Positions 1 through 8,848 are shown, counted from the stretch's first letter. The stretch is DNA of 64,000 bases from Candidatus Eremiobacterota bacterium (GCA_019235885.1 JAFAKB010000080.1:62001-126000), one strand, 5' to 3'. Notes: generated by a model not told the origin, from the letters alone. Program-made: numbers and translations.

Positions 1-227
1 CCGTGCTCGAGCGTGCGGTATGCCGCGACGCGCAGCGCGAGCGCGGCGAGCTGGGCGGGCTCGCGGTCGAGCGCGATCACGCGCGCCGGTCCGGCGGTCA
101 GCATCGCAAGCGCGTTGTCGCCCGCCGAGGCGATCGCGACGTAAGTTCCGCCGGGACGCACGCCGAGCGCGGCGACCAGCACGTCGGCGTCCTCCCAGCA
201 TTGTGCGTAGCGCAGCGCGTTCGTCAT
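1..227 (-). CDS. BtaA-like (DUF3419) aminocarboxypropyl transferase, partial
   Basis: This is the N-terminal 75 codons of a gene that continues beyond the left edge. The protein shows QCWEDADVL near residues 9-17 and IASAGDNAL near residues 31-39, followed by a nucleotide-binding-like VIALDREPAQL. This CWED...SAGDNAL...NPxQ pattern is characteristic of the BtaA/DUF3419 family. Members such as BtaA transfer the 3-amino-3-carboxypropyl group of S-adenosylmethionine to a lipid such as diacylglycerol. The ATG overlaps the stop of the upstream kinase-like gene (ATGA), so it is the fourth gene of a coupled operon. The acceptor cannot be told from this fragment, and no BtaB is visible because the sequence ends. 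Confidence 0.75.
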   Translation of the reverse strand, partial: MTNALRYAQCWEDADVLVAALGVRPGGTYVAIASAGDNALAMLTAGPARVIALDREPAQLAALALRVAAYRTLEH

Positions 228-2797
228 GACGCTTCATCCAGCCGGCGCACGACGCCGGTCGCGCCGTCGAGCTCGACCAGATCGCCGTCGTGCAGCCAGG
301 TCGTCAGCCCGCGGATTGCGACGACCGACGGAATCGCCATCTCGCGCGAGACGATCGCCGCGTGCGAGAGCTGGCTGCCGCGCTCGACCAGGATCGCCGC
401 CGCGGCCGGAAACAGCACCACCCAGCTCGGATCGGTGCGCTCGGCGACGAGGATCTCGCCGCGCCGCAGCGTCTCGCGCGGATCGCGCACGACGCGGACG
501 CGCCCGCGCACGGTCCCCGGACAACACGGCGTTCCGCTGCGAAGCGCGTCGTCTTGCACGGCAGTTTCCGTGCGGAGCAGCGGCGCGACGGGCAGGTCGC
601 GCGTCGCGAACCGGTTCGGCGGCGCCGGCGCGGCGGTGAAGCGGGCGCTCTCGGCGCGGCGCACCGCGGCGAGCCCGCGCAGATCGCGGCACGCGCTCGT
701 CCCCTCGACGAACCCGAGCAGCTCATCGATCGTCAAGTGGAAGACGTCGCGCGCGTCGTCCAGCACGCCGCGCCGCACGAGCGCCTCGCCCAGCGCGACG
801 ACGATGCGGCGAACGCGTCCGAACACGCGCGTCCGCTCGAAGCGCAAGTTCTCGCGCGCGACCACGCGCGCCCGCGCCCACGCGGTGAGCCGCGCGAAAA
901 TCAACGCGCGCACCGGATTGGCGCGCAACGCGGCGCGCGCACGGTGTTCGGCGGCGCTCCGCAGCGTGATATCCGCGCGCGCGAGCTCGGCGAGCGGCGC
1001 ATGGCGCAGCCGCGCTATCGCTTCGAGCAGCGGGCGCGAATCGTCGTGCAGCGTCGGACTTTCCAGCTTGAGCTCGCTCTCGCAGCGGTCGCCGAAGCGA
1101 TCAAGGTACGCCGCGAGCTCCGTCTCGAACGCGTCGCGGTCGCCGGCGGCGTCGAGGGCGGCGAGGCGCTGCACCGCGCGCGCCGGCTCGGCGCTGAGCA
1201 TTCCGCCGTTCCCCGACAGCAGCGCGGGCGCGAGCGACGTGTCGCCGCACCACGCGGCGGCGGCGCGCTTGAGCAGTCCGAACGACAGCATCACGAAGAA
1301 GTCGTTGGCGATCGGCACGTTCCAGCGCTCGAGCAGCGCGCGTTCGAGCCGCCGGTACTCGCGCACGAGCTCGACCGGCGAAGCAGCCTTGTCATCCTGA
1401 GCTTGTCGAAAAGCGAGCCCGCCGGCGAGCGTCGTCTCGACGTGCGCGTGAAAGCGCTGCACCTCGCGCGGCAGCCGCGCGGCCGCGATCGTCAGCGCTA
1501 GTGCGGTGCGCGCCAGCAGCGCGGCGTCGTGCAGGGGCCCGCGGCGGCATTCACGGGCGATCGCGTCGGCGATCTCGGCGGGCATCGCTTCGCGCACGCC
1601 CATCATCTCTTCCATCAGGCGGCGGTTGAGCCGGTAGCCCGGGAGCAGCGCCAGCATGCGATACCACTGGACGAGGTCGTACATCATGCGGCCCTCGATG
1701 CGCCCGACCAGGCCTTCGAACGCGCCGGCATGGGCGTCGATCGTCGTGCGCGGCACCGCGACCAGCCGGAAGAACGCGCGGTACGCCTCGGCGTACGCGT
1801 GGCGCGCGAACGAGTACGTCAGCGCGCCGACGACGCCGCCGTAGCTTTCGGCGATGTTGCTGTCGTCCCAGATCGCCACCGGCGCTCCCGCGCTCGCCGT
1901 CACCGGCCGCGCTTGCAGCGCCCACAGCGTTCCGCCGGTGAAGGTGAACTCGACGTCTTGCGGCGCGCCGGCGGCGTTCGCGATCCGCCGCGCCAGCGAG
2001 GCGACGGTCTGGACCGCGTCGTCGTCCAGCGCGGGCTCGCTTCGCAGCGCGCCATCGACCGCGACCGCGAGCGTCCCGCCGTGCGGTGCGCGCACGTGCA
2101 TGCGATCCTTTTCGGCGATCGCGCGAGCGGCGATCGTTCCGTCGCGCGCGACGCGCCACGCGTCGGTCGACGCGTCGCCGCCGACGATTGCCGAAGCCAG
2201 GCCGGGCGCCGCGGTGACCACGACGACGTCGGAGCCGTCGACCGGATCGATCCCGAACGCCACGCCGCTCGCCGTGCCGTCGATCATGCGCTGCACGATC
2301 ACCGGCATCGTCGTGCGCGTTCCGGCATGTTCGACATTCCCGTCGCTCGCCTCTTTCGCCGCATTGCAGACGTACGCGCTGAGCCCGGCACTCGACGCGG
2401 AGGCGCGGACCGTGCGGATCGCGTCCGGTATGCCGTCGTGCGGAACGAAGAGCAGGCTCGTGAACTGTCCGGCGTACGAGGCGTTCGTGCCGTCTTCGAC
2501 GACTGCCGAGGAGCGCACCGCATAGGTCGTGATGGTGCCGCATCCTTCGACGAGCTCAGGATGACATTGTGGCGGCTCAGGAGGAGATTGTGGCGTAGCG
2601 AGCCTTGCCAGTGCCGCTTTCGCTGCGTCGTCGTCCTTGCAGTCGGGGGTGACGACGAACCACGGTGGGACGTTGCAGCCGGCGTCGCGCAGGCGGGCGA
2701 GTCCGGCGGCTTTGCCGCCGACGCGAGCGGGGTCGGCCGCTTCGGGGTCGTCGGGGAAGAGGATGCCGCTTTGCGCGAGCGATTTCAAAACGATCAT
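224..2797 (-). CDS. PEP-synthase-superfamily phosphotransferase, rifampin phosphotransferase-like architecture
   Basis: The protein has 857 aa. The N-terminus is a PPDK/PEP-synthase ATP-binding domain (VGGKAAGLARL near 27-37, YAVRSSAVVEDG near 92-103). A long middle domain (about 330-690) begins with WDDSNIAESYGGVV. The swivelling phosphohistidine domain is at the very C-terminus (QLSHAAIVSREM, His about 812). A genuine PEP synthase carries a TIM-barrel PEP/pyruvate domain after the His domain, and that is missing here. The order ATP-grasp / substrate domain / His domain and the length match rifampin phosphotransferase (Rph)-like dikinases. It probably moves the beta-phosphate of ATP to an unknown small molecule. 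Two copies of a dispersed repeat are translated inside it (CHPELVEG near 78-85, FRQAQDD near 462-469). The start overlaps the stop of the UbiA gene (ATGA). Confidence 0.8.
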   Translation of the reverse strand: MIVLKSLAQSGILFPDDPEAADPARVGGKAAGLARLRDAGCNVPPWFVVTPDCKDDDAAKAALARLATPQSPPEPPQCHPELVEGCGTITTYAVRSSAVVEDGTNASYAGQFTSLLFVPHDGIPDAIRTVRASASSAGLSAYVCNAAKEASDGNVEHAGTRTTMPVIVQRMIDGTASGVAFGIDPVDGSDVVVVTAAPGLASAIVGGDASTDAWRVARDGTIAARAIAEKDRMHVRAPHGGTLAVAVDGALRSEPALDDDAVQTVASLARRIANAAGAPQDVEFTFTGGTLWALQARPVTASAGAPVAIWDDSNIAESYGGVVGALTYSFARHAYAEAYRAFFRLVAVPRTTIDAHAGAFEGLVGRIEGRMMYDLVQWYRMLALLPGYRLNRRLMEEMMGVREAMPAEIADAIARECRRGPLHDAALLARTALALTIAAARLPREVQRFHAHVETTLAGGLAFRQAQDDKAASPVELVREYRRLERALLERWNVPIANDFFVMLSFGLLKRAAAAWCGDTSLAPALLSGNGGMLSAEPARAVQRLAALDAAGDRDAFETELAAYLDRFGDRCESELKLESPTLHDDSRPLLEAIARLRHAPLAELARADITLRSAAEHRARAALRANPVRALIFARLTAWARARVVARENLRFERTRVFGRVRRIVVALGEALVRRGVLDDARDVFHLTIDELLGFVEGTSACRDLRGLAAVRRAESARFTAAPAPPNRFATRDLPVAPLLRTETAVQDDALRSGTPCCPGTVRGRVRVVRDPRETLRRGEILVAERTDPSWVVLFPAAAAILVERGSQLSHAAIVSREMAIPSVVAIRGLTTWLHDGDLVELDGATGVVRRLDEAS
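1391..1410. repeat. Dispersed repeat copy inside the Rph-like gene
   Basis: GTCATCCTGAGCTTGTCGAA, translated on the minus strand as FRQAQDD. It falls in the middle substrate domain of the kinase-like protein. Confidence 0.85.
2542..2567. repeat. Dispersed repeat copy inside the Rph-like gene (CHPELVEG frame)
   Basis: The core is CCTTCGACGAGCTCAGG (one substitution). The minus-strand frame gives CHPELVEG in a Pro-rich linker between VVTPDCKDDD and TITTYAVRSS, so it lies between folded parts of the N-terminal domain. Confidence 0.85.
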
Positions 2798-3702
2798 TGA
2801 AGCACGTGCACTCCGAGCGGGACGATGCCGAGGAAAAGGTACGAACCGAGGGTCCAGGCGCCGGTCATCTGCTCGATGCGGCGGCCGCTGCCGGCGCGCT
2901 GCGAGCGCAGAAAGGCGAGCGCGCACGCGGCGGCGGCGAGCGCGAGCGCGCCGAAGACGATCACATCGACGCGCCCGAAGCCGGCGTGCGCGGCCGCGAC
3001 CGTCGCGAGCGCGACGTTGCACGCGATCGCGCCGGCCCACACCGCCGTCGCGCCGGCGCGGCCCCACAGCGCGGTGTACGTCTCGACGCCGGGCTCCTCG
3101 TCTTGCGGCGCGCGAATCTTGCGCCCGACTTCGACGACGAGCCCGTTCAAGAAGGTCACCGCGAGGAACCAGCCCAGCGCGGACGGCGCCGGAACGCCGG
3201 CGACCAGCCAGTCGAACGAGCTCACGTACCAGTCGATCAGCGGGACGATCACCATGTGCGAGGCGATGTAGACGAGCGGGTGCGCGCGCAGCCACTCGCG
3301 CGCGAAGAACTCCTTGCTCATCAGCGCGAACCACGCCCACACCACGAGCAGCTCGGGAACGAGCCGCACGTTCACCGCCAGCGCGATCGCCACTTGCAGC
3401 CCCATGCAGGTTGCGCCGGCAACCGCGAGCTGCTGCAGCGTCACCAGGCCGCGCGGAACCGGCCGGTACGGGCGCCAGCGCGCGTCGTCGTCGGCGTCCT
3501 TGAACTCGTCGGCGATCCGCAGCAGGGCGAACATCAGGAACGACGACGCGAACCCGGCGGCGAGCAAGTACCAGGCCGGGAAATGCCCGGCGCCGCGGAC
3601 GAGCGCGGAGAACGCGATCGCCGAGGCGCTGAACGCCGCGATCAGCGCGCCGTTCTGCGCCAGCGGAAAGCGCTCGCGCGCGTAGACGAGCCAGCGGTTC
3701 AT
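2794..3702 (-). CDS. UbiA-superfamily prenyltransferase
   Basis: This is a 302-aa polytopic membrane protein with about eight hydrophobic segments. The first acidic motif region reads RIADEFKDADDD, followed by RPVPRGLV. A second acidic region, EVGRKIRAPQDEEPG, lies after the middle of the protein. This layout is that of UbiA-type intramembrane prenyltransferases, which attach an isoprenoid diphosphate to an acceptor at the cytoplasmic membrane. The acceptor is unknown. The gene starts inside the stop of the HMG-CoA-reductase gene and ends inside the start of the Rph-like gene (4-nt ATGA overlaps on both sides), so the three are almost certainly co-translated. The superfamily call is firm; the specific reaction is not. 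Confidence 0.8.
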   Translation of the reverse strand: MNRWLVYARERFPLAQNGALIAAFSASAIAFSALVRGAGHFPAWYLLAAGFASSFLMFALLRIADEFKDADDDARWRPYRPVPRGLVTLQQLAVAGATCMGLQVAIALAVNVRLVPELLVVWAWFALMSKEFFAREWLRAHPLVYIASHMVIVPLIDWYVSSFDWLVAGVPAPSALGWFLAVTFLNGLVVEVGRKIRAPQDEEPGVETYTALWGRAGATAVWAGAIACNVALATVAAAHAGFGRVDVIVFGALALAAAACALAFLRSQRAGSGRRIEQMTGAWTLGSYLFLGIVPLGVHVLQ

Positions 3703-4880
3703 GCCGGCACCGCGGCCGGCGCGTTCGCGCCACAGCGCGCGAAGCGGTGGTGCGCCGAGGCGAACTCGTGCGCGCAGAGCGACGCCACGAGCGATATCTC
3801 GCCGGCGAGCACGATCGAGGCGACGATCTCGGCGAGCGCGTCGGCGGTCAGCGGCATGTCGTCGCGCGCGAGCAGCCGCGCGGCGGCGCGCTGCGTCGGC
3901 AAGCCGGTTCCGCCGCCGACCGTCGCGACGATCACGTTCGGCATCGTCACGGAGGCGTAGAGCGCGCCGTCGGGCGCGACGTCGAACCGCGTGATGCCGA
4001 CCGCCGACTCGGCGACGCACGCGACGTCCTGCCCGGTCGCGAGATAGAACGCAGCGAGCGCGTTCGCGTACATCCCTTGGATGCCGACGGTCCCGGTCAG
4101 CGCGGCCGCGACGGCGCCGGTGCGCCAGTACGCCGCCAGCAGCGCCGGCGTGACGCGCAAGCGCTCTTCGAGCAGCGCCGCCGGAACGGTGGCGTCGGCG
4201 CAGACCCGCCGGCCGCGCGTCGTCAGCAACGCGTTCGCGGCGGCTTTCTTGTCGCCCGATGCGTTCGACTCGACCGCGAACGAGCGCGGGCGCACGGGTG
4301 CGCCCGCGAGCACTTCCGCGCACAGCGCTTCGGTCGCGAACGTGACCATGTTCTGCCCGGCGGCCTCGCCGGTCGCGTACGCGCAGTCGAGGTAGAGATG
4401 ATTCCCTTCGATCAGCGGCTCAAGGGCGAGCAGCTTCGCGTGGCGCGACGTCGCCTCTGCCGCGTCGCGCAAGCGCGCGAAGTTTTCGCGCGCCCACAGC
4501 GCGACCAGCGTCGTCTCGCGCAGGTCGGCGAACGTGAACACCGGCGCGCGCCGCATCCGCGCGTCCAGGACACGCGCCGTGCAGCCGCCGGCGCGCGTCA
4601 GCAGCTGTGCGCCGCGGCTGTACGAGGCGACCAGCGCCGCTTCGGTCGTCGCCAGCGGAACGTAGTACGTCCCGCGCGCCGCGCCGCCGTGGACCGTCAG
4701 CGGCCCCGCGAGCCCAACCGGCACGCGAACCGTCCCGACGTAGTTCTCAACGTTGCGCGCATACGTCGCCGGATCGTCGTCGTCCGACGTCATCGACGTC
4801 ATCCCGAGCTTCTGCGGTGTCACCCTGAGCTTGTCGAAGGGCGCGCCAGAATCGAGCGAGAGCGCGTGGCGGGGTTCCAT
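3699..4880 (-). CDS. Hydroxymethylglutaryl-CoA reductase family protein (class I-like)
   Basis: The protein has 393 aa from this ATG. Class I-type HMG-CoA reductase motifs are present: ENYVGTVRVPVGLAGPL (45-61), the catalytic Glu in ATTEAALVAS (E80), NASGDKKAA (K211/K212), GQD (D285), VTMPNVIVATVGGG (311-324) and a C-terminal His in SAHHRFAR (H377/H378). All four catalytic residues therefore seem retained, so it should reduce HMG-CoA to mevalonate or act on a related thioester. It is the first gene of the coupled operon and is divergent from phaC. The start is uncertain. The 4880 ATG has a GGAG only 2 nt upstream, and ATGs at 4802 and 4793 are alternatives. The extra N-terminal segment contains a translated copy of the dispersed repeat (FDKLRVT). 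Confidence 0.82.
   Translation of the reverse strand: MEPRHALSLDSGAPFDKLRVTPQKLGMTSMTSDDDDPATYARNVENYVGTVRVPVGLAGPLTVHGGAARGTYYVPLATTEAALVASYSRGAQLLTRAGGCTARVLDARMRRAPVFTFADLRETTLVALWARENFARLRDAAEATSRHAKLLALEPLIEGNHLYLDCAYATGEAAGQNMVTFATEALCAEVLAGAPVRPRSFAVESNASGDKKAAANALLTTRGRRVCADATVPAALLEERLRVTPALLAAYWRTGAVAAALTGTVGIQGMYANALAAFYLATGQDVACVAESAVGITRFDVAPDGALYASVTMPNVIVATVGGGTGLPTQRAAARLLARDDMPLTADALAEIVASIVLAGEISLVASLCAHEFASAHHRFARCGANAPAAVPA
4817..4840. repeat. Dispersed repeat copy at the N-terminus of the HMGR gene
   Basis: CACCCTGAGCTTGTCGAAGG read on the minus strand gives FDKLRVT, upstream of the conserved reductase domain. If the ATG at 4802 is the true start, the copy is in the 5' untranslated region instead. 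Confidence 0.8.
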
Positions 4881-4916
4881 AGCTCCACGGTAGCGCTCGG
4901 GGGGCGGGCAGGGCGT

Positions 4917-4930
4917 CCGTAGAACTACGG
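4917..4930. promoter_or_regulatory. Inverted repeat overlapping the phaC ribosome-binding site
   Basis: CCGTAG-AA-CTACGG forms a 6-bp-arm inverted repeat, and its right arm runs into the CGGAGG Shine-Dalgarno of phaC. It lies in the 58-bp gap between the divergent HMGR and phaC genes. It could be an operator or an RNA hairpin that masks the RBS. This rests on the sequence alone. Confidence 0.35.
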
Positions 4931-4938
4931 AGGCCCCG

Positions 4939-6624
4939 ATGAGCACGAAGAACCCGTTCGACCCGCTCGGCGTCGGCGCGATGTCGATGGAAGTCTGGCG
5001 CGCGATGATGACGACGCCGGGGAAGCTGCTCGAAGCGCAAGCGGACCTCGTCCGCTCGCTCGGCGAGGTCGCCTCGCGCGACGCGAGCGCGGCCGCGAAC
5101 GCCGAGCCGCCGGCCGGCGACGCCGTTATCGAGCCGGAGTCCGCCGACCGCCGCTTCGCCAACCCGGCGTGGACGACGAACCCGTACTTCGACGCGCTCA
5201 AGCAAGGGTATCTGCTCGCGACCAAAGCGGTGCTGGACTCGGTCGACAACGCCGAAGGAATCGACGAGACGACGAAACGCCGGGTGAAGTTCTTCGCCAA
5301 GCAGTTCTGCGACGCGATGTCGCCGACGAACGTCCCGTGGTTCAACCCCGAGGTGCTGCAGGAAGCGCTGCGCACCGGCGGGGCCAACTTCCAGCGCGGG
5401 ATGCAGAACGTGCTCGAGGACGCGCGCCAGAACGCGGGCCGCCCGGCGCTGGTCGACGAGAAAGCGTTCGCGGTGGGGCAGAACGTCGCGACGACGCCGG
5501 GGAGCGTCGTCTTCCGCAACGAGCTGATCGAGCTGATCCAGTACGCGCCGACGCAGGGCGAGATCTACGCGCGCCCGCTGGTCATCGTCCCGCCTTGGAT
5601 CAACAAGTTCTACATCCTCGACCTGCAAGCGTCGAACAGCTTCGTGAAGTACGCGACCGACGCCGGACGCAACACGTTCGTGATCTCGTGGCGCAATCCG
5701 GACGCCGCGCTCGCCGACCTGAGCTGGGCCGACTACATCCGGCTCGGCCCGCTGACCGCGGCGCGCGTCGCGGCGGAGATCGCCGGGAGCGAGGACGTCG
5801 ACGCGATCGGCTACTGCATCGGCGGAACGCTGCTCGCGACCGCGCTGGCGTACCTCGCGCGCACCGAGACGAAGCTGGTCAACTCCGCGACGTTCTTCGC
5901 GGCGCTGGTGGACTTCGCCGATCCGGGCGAGATCATCTCGTTCCTGTCCGGCGAGGCACTGGCGTACATCGAGGAGCGGATGAACGAGCAGGGCGTGCTC
6001 GGCGGGCGCGAGATGGCCGACACGTTCAGCATGCTGCGCGCGAACGATCTGATCTGGGGCGTCGCGGTGAACCGCTACTTGCTCGGCAAAGACGCGCCCG
6101 CGTTCGACCTGCTGTACTGGAACAGCGACGCGACGCGCATCCCGCGCGCGACGCACTCGTACTACCTGCGCAACATGTACGTCGAGAACAACCTCGCCAA
6201 GCCGGACGTGCTGGATGTCGACGGCGTCCCGATCGACCTGCGGCAGGTGAAGCTCGACACGTACTGCGTTGCGACTTCGGAAGACCACATCGCGCCGTGG
6301 CGCTCGGTCTACGCGATGACGCGGCTGTTCCGCGGCGAGACGACCTTCCGGCTCGGCGCGTCGGGGCACATCGCCGGCATCATCAGCCCGCCGGCGAAGA
6401 AGAAAGCCGTCTGGTGGGGGCCGCCGCCCGGCGCGTCCAACCCGCCGGATCCCGACGTGTGGCTCGCCGCCGCGCCGAAGCACGAAGGCTCGTGGTGGCC
6501 GGACTGGACGGCTTGGCTGGAACAGCGCTCGCCGGAGAAAAAACCGGCGCCGCCGGGGATGGGAAATGAACGCTACCGTCCGCTCGCCGACGCTCCCGGG
6601 ACGTACGTCCTGGAGAAAGCGTGA
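4939..6624 (+). CDS. phaC: Poly(3-hydroxyalkanoate) synthase, class I type
   Basis: The protein has 561 aa, the usual class I PhaC length. It has an N-terminal region of about 190 residues and an alpha/beta-hydrolase core with the modified lipase box GYCIGG (nucleophile C293). The other likely catalytic residues are D397 in YWNSDATRIP and H477 in GASGHIAGI. It polymerises (R)-3-hydroxyacyl-CoA to PHA on carbonosome granules. The start is well supported by CGGAGG five bases upstream. No phaE or phaR partner is adjacent, which agrees with a class I single-subunit enzyme. A CoA-transferase-family gene lies about 3 kb away. Its divergent neighbour is a mevalonate-type reductase that also uses acyl-CoA precursors. 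Confidence 0.93.
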   Translation: MSTKNPFDPLGVGAMSMEVWRAMMTTPGKLLEAQADLVRSLGEVASRDASAAANAEPPAGDAVIEPESADRRFANPAWTTNPYFDALKQGYLLATKAVLDSVDNAEGIDETTKRRVKFFAKQFCDAMSPTNVPWFNPEVLQEALRTGGANFQRGMQNVLEDARQNAGRPALVDEKAFAVGQNVATTPGSVVFRNELIELIQYAPTQGEIYARPLVIVPPWINKFYILDLQASNSFVKYATDAGRNTFVISWRNPDAALADLSWADYIRLGPLTAARVAAEIAGSEDVDAIGYCIGGTLLATALAYLARTETKLVNSATFFAALVDFADPGEIISFLSGEALAYIEERMNEQGVLGGREMADTFSMLRANDLIWGVAVNRYLLGKDAPAFDLLYWNSDATRIPRATHSYYLRNMYVENNLAKPDVLDVDGVPIDLRQVKLDTYCVATSEDHIAPWRSVYAMTRLFRGETTFRLGASGHIAGIISPPAKKKAVWWGPPPGASNPPDPDVWLAAAPKHEGSWWPDWTAWLEQRSPEKKPAPPGMGNERYRPLADAPGTYVLEKA

Positions 6625-6703
6625 GCGCAACGGCACCGGGCGCGCGCAACTTCCGCGCGCGGCGCGCACGTTGAAGTATCACCACCCGCTGCGGAGGCGG
6701 TCC

Positions 6704-8731
6704 ATGCATTCATCGCTCGTTCGCCGGCCTGTCGCGCTCGCCGCGGCCGCGGCCCTTCTGTTTTCCGTCTTCGTCCCGCTCGCCGCCCGCGCCGACTCCG
6801 ACGCGGCCGTTGCGGCGAGCCCCTCCGGCGTCGGCGTCGCGCGGATCAGCTACATTCGCGGTTCGGTCGCGGTGCAGCGCGGCGACTCGGCGACGGCGAC
6901 GACCGCGGTAATCAACGCGCCGGTGCTCGGGGGGGACTACGTCACCACCGGCGAGAACGCGCGCGCCGAGATCGAGTTCGACGCGACGGCCGCGGTGCGG
7001 CTCGGCGCCGGCGTGCAGATGCGGTTCACGCACCTCGACACGGCCGACCGCGAGCTGCAGCTCGCCGAAGGCACGGTCGAGCTGCGCCTGCTGCGCGGCC
7101 TCGACGGCCGCTCGCAGATTGACACGCCGTCGGTCTCGCTGCGCCCGCGCACGCAAGGCGCGTACCGCGTCTCGGTTGACGCAGACGGGCGCACGCAGAT
7201 CACCGTCCGCTCGGGGATCGCCGATGTCGTCACGCCGCAGGAGACGCGCTCGCTCTCGACCGGATCGACGCTGCTCGCGAGCGGCCCGGCGGCGAATCCG
7301 GTGCTGCAGTCGGTGAACCTGATCGCCGACGACGACTTCGACGCGTTCAACATTGCGCGCGACCTGCTCGCGCAGCGCGCGCTCGGCAGCGGCGACTACT
7401 TCGCGCCGGGCGTCGCGGGGCTTGCCGATCTTGATTCCTATGGTCAGTGGGTGAGCGACTCGAGCTACGGCCGCGTTTGGGTTCCGTACAACGTCGCGCC
7501 GGGCTGGGCGCCGTACCGCGACGGGCGCTGGGCGTGGGAAGACAATTTCGGCTGGACCTGGATCGGCTACGAGCCATGGGGCTGGGCGCCGTATCACTAC
7601 GGCCGCTGGTACCATAACAGTCGCTATGGCTGGTGCTGGTATCCCAATCCGTTCGTCACCGTATGGAGCCCCGCGCTGGTCGGCTTCTTCACCTTCGGCA
7701 GCGGACTCGGTCTGGGCTTCGGCAACATCGGCTGGGTGCCGCTGAGCCCGCTCGATCCGTTCAACCCGTGGTGGGGCTTCGGCAACAGCGCGTCGATCGT
7801 CTACGTCTCGAACAACTTCGACAACGACTGGCACCATCACCACCATCACGACTGGGACGACGTCGCGCGCACCTACGGCAACGCGAAGTACAACGGCGTC
7901 ACGTACGTCCCTCGCCACGACTTCCAAAACGGACAGTTCCAGCATCGCTACACGACGCCGCCGCAGCAGCGCCACGTGGAGATCGTGCGCGGTCCGGTCC
8001 CCGTCGTTCCGACCGTCGCGAGCCTGCGCTACAGCGAACGCCCCGTATCGCCGCAGCTCGCGCTGAAGCCGGCCTTGATGCAGCGCCAGTTCGCCGGCAA
8101 CCCCACGGTCGTGCGGCGCACGCCGTTCGAGCAGCAGCGCGCCGCGATCGCCGCCGTAACGCGCGCGGTGACAACGCAGTTCCAGCAAACGCCGACCCAG
8201 CCGCACGTCGTTTCAGCGCCGCGCGTGCCGCGCACGACGACGCCGGTGAAGGTGCAGAACCTCAACGCGGCGCCGACGGCCGAGCGCAGGGTGAACGATC
8301 CGTGGGCGCGCTTCGGCACGAGCCGCGGAACGCCAACCGGCGTGCGCACAACGGCGTCCGGCGTGACCGTGATCGACGGCGCGCAAACCGGCGGAAAGCC
8401 GGCCGCTTCGACCGCCGCGCCGCGCACGGCGCACGACACGCCGGCCTGGACACGCTTCGACACGAGCGCGCCGCGCACGGTCCGCACGTACGAGACTCCG
8501 GCGCGAACCAACGAGGCGCCGGCGCGCACGAACGAACCGGCGCGAACCTACTCCGCACCGGCCCAGCGCTACGAAGCGCCGCCGCAGACGCAGCGCTACG
8601 TCCCGCCGCCGCAGCCGCCCGCCCAGCCGCAGCGCTATTCAGCGCCGGCACGCACGACGACGACAAGCTCCAGTTCGGGATCGCATCCGCACTCCGAGCA
8701 ACGGTCCTCGTCCGGCACGATTCACCAATAG
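6704..8731 (+). CDS. Secreted FecR-domain / DUF6600 protein
   Basis: The protein has 675 aa. It begins with a signal peptide (hydrophobic to about residue 30, cleavage near ARA/DSD). A FecR-like beta domain follows (ISYIRGSVAVQRGD ... VTTGENARAEIEF, about 45-130). A Trp/Tyr/Gly-rich DUF6600 repeat region (about 250-360) contains YGRVWVP, APYRDGRWAW, TWIGYEPWGWAPY and HYGRWYH. A run of six histidines (377-382) precedes a long Pro/Thr/Ala/Arg-rich tail with TNEAPAR-type repeats. FecR domains sense or bind at the envelope in TonB-linked systems, but no sigma factor or receptor gene is adjacent. The start follows GCGGAGGCGG. An exported surface or periplasmic protein of unknown function is the safest call. 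Confidence 0.75.
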   Translation: MHSSLVRRPVALAAAAALLFSVFVPLAARADSDAAVAASPSGVGVARISYIRGSVAVQRGDSATATTAVINAPVLGGDYVTTGENARAEIEFDATAAVRLGAGVQMRFTHLDTADRELQLAEGTVELRLLRGLDGRSQIDTPSVSLRPRTQGAYRVSVDADGRTQITVRSGIADVVTPQETRSLSTGSTLLASGPAANPVLQSVNLIADDDFDAFNIARDLLAQRALGSGDYFAPGVAGLADLDSYGQWVSDSSYGRVWVPYNVAPGWAPYRDGRWAWEDNFGWTWIGYEPWGWAPYHYGRWYHNSRYGWCWYPNPFVTVWSPALVGFFTFGSGLGLGFGNIGWVPLSPLDPFNPWWGFGNSASIVYVSNNFDNDWHHHHHHDWDDVARTYGNAKYNGVTYVPRHDFQNGQFQHRYTTPPQQRHVEIVRGPVPVVPTVASLRYSERPVSPQLALKPALMQRQFAGNPTVVRRTPFEQQRAAIAAVTRAVTTQFQQTPTQPHVVSAPRVPRTTTPVKVQNLNAAPTAERRVNDPWARFGTSRGTPTGVRTTASGVTVIDGAQTGGKPAASTAAPRTAHDTPAWTRFDTSAPRTVRTYETPARTNEAPARTNEPARTYSAPAQRYEAPPQTQRYVPPPQPPAQPQRYSAPARTTTTSSSSGSHPHSEQRSSSGTIHQ

Positions 8732-8848
8732 GAGACGACTCGAGCCTTCGTCATTATATCAATGTGCCGCACAATTGTTCGATGCGACTGAAAACTTTTA
8801 GCGCGCTCCGGAGTACTGCTACCTGCGGCTGAAGCCACGGTGGAACGA

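Noticed and set aside
224-2797. Naming the kinase-like gene ppsA
   Set aside because: The His domain is C-terminal and no PEP/pyruvate TIM barrel follows, so it is not a normal PEP synthase.
7832-7849. Hexahistidine as an engineered tag or vector contamination
   Set aside because: It is internal, uses mixed CAC/CAT codons and is surrounded by native-like coding sequence.
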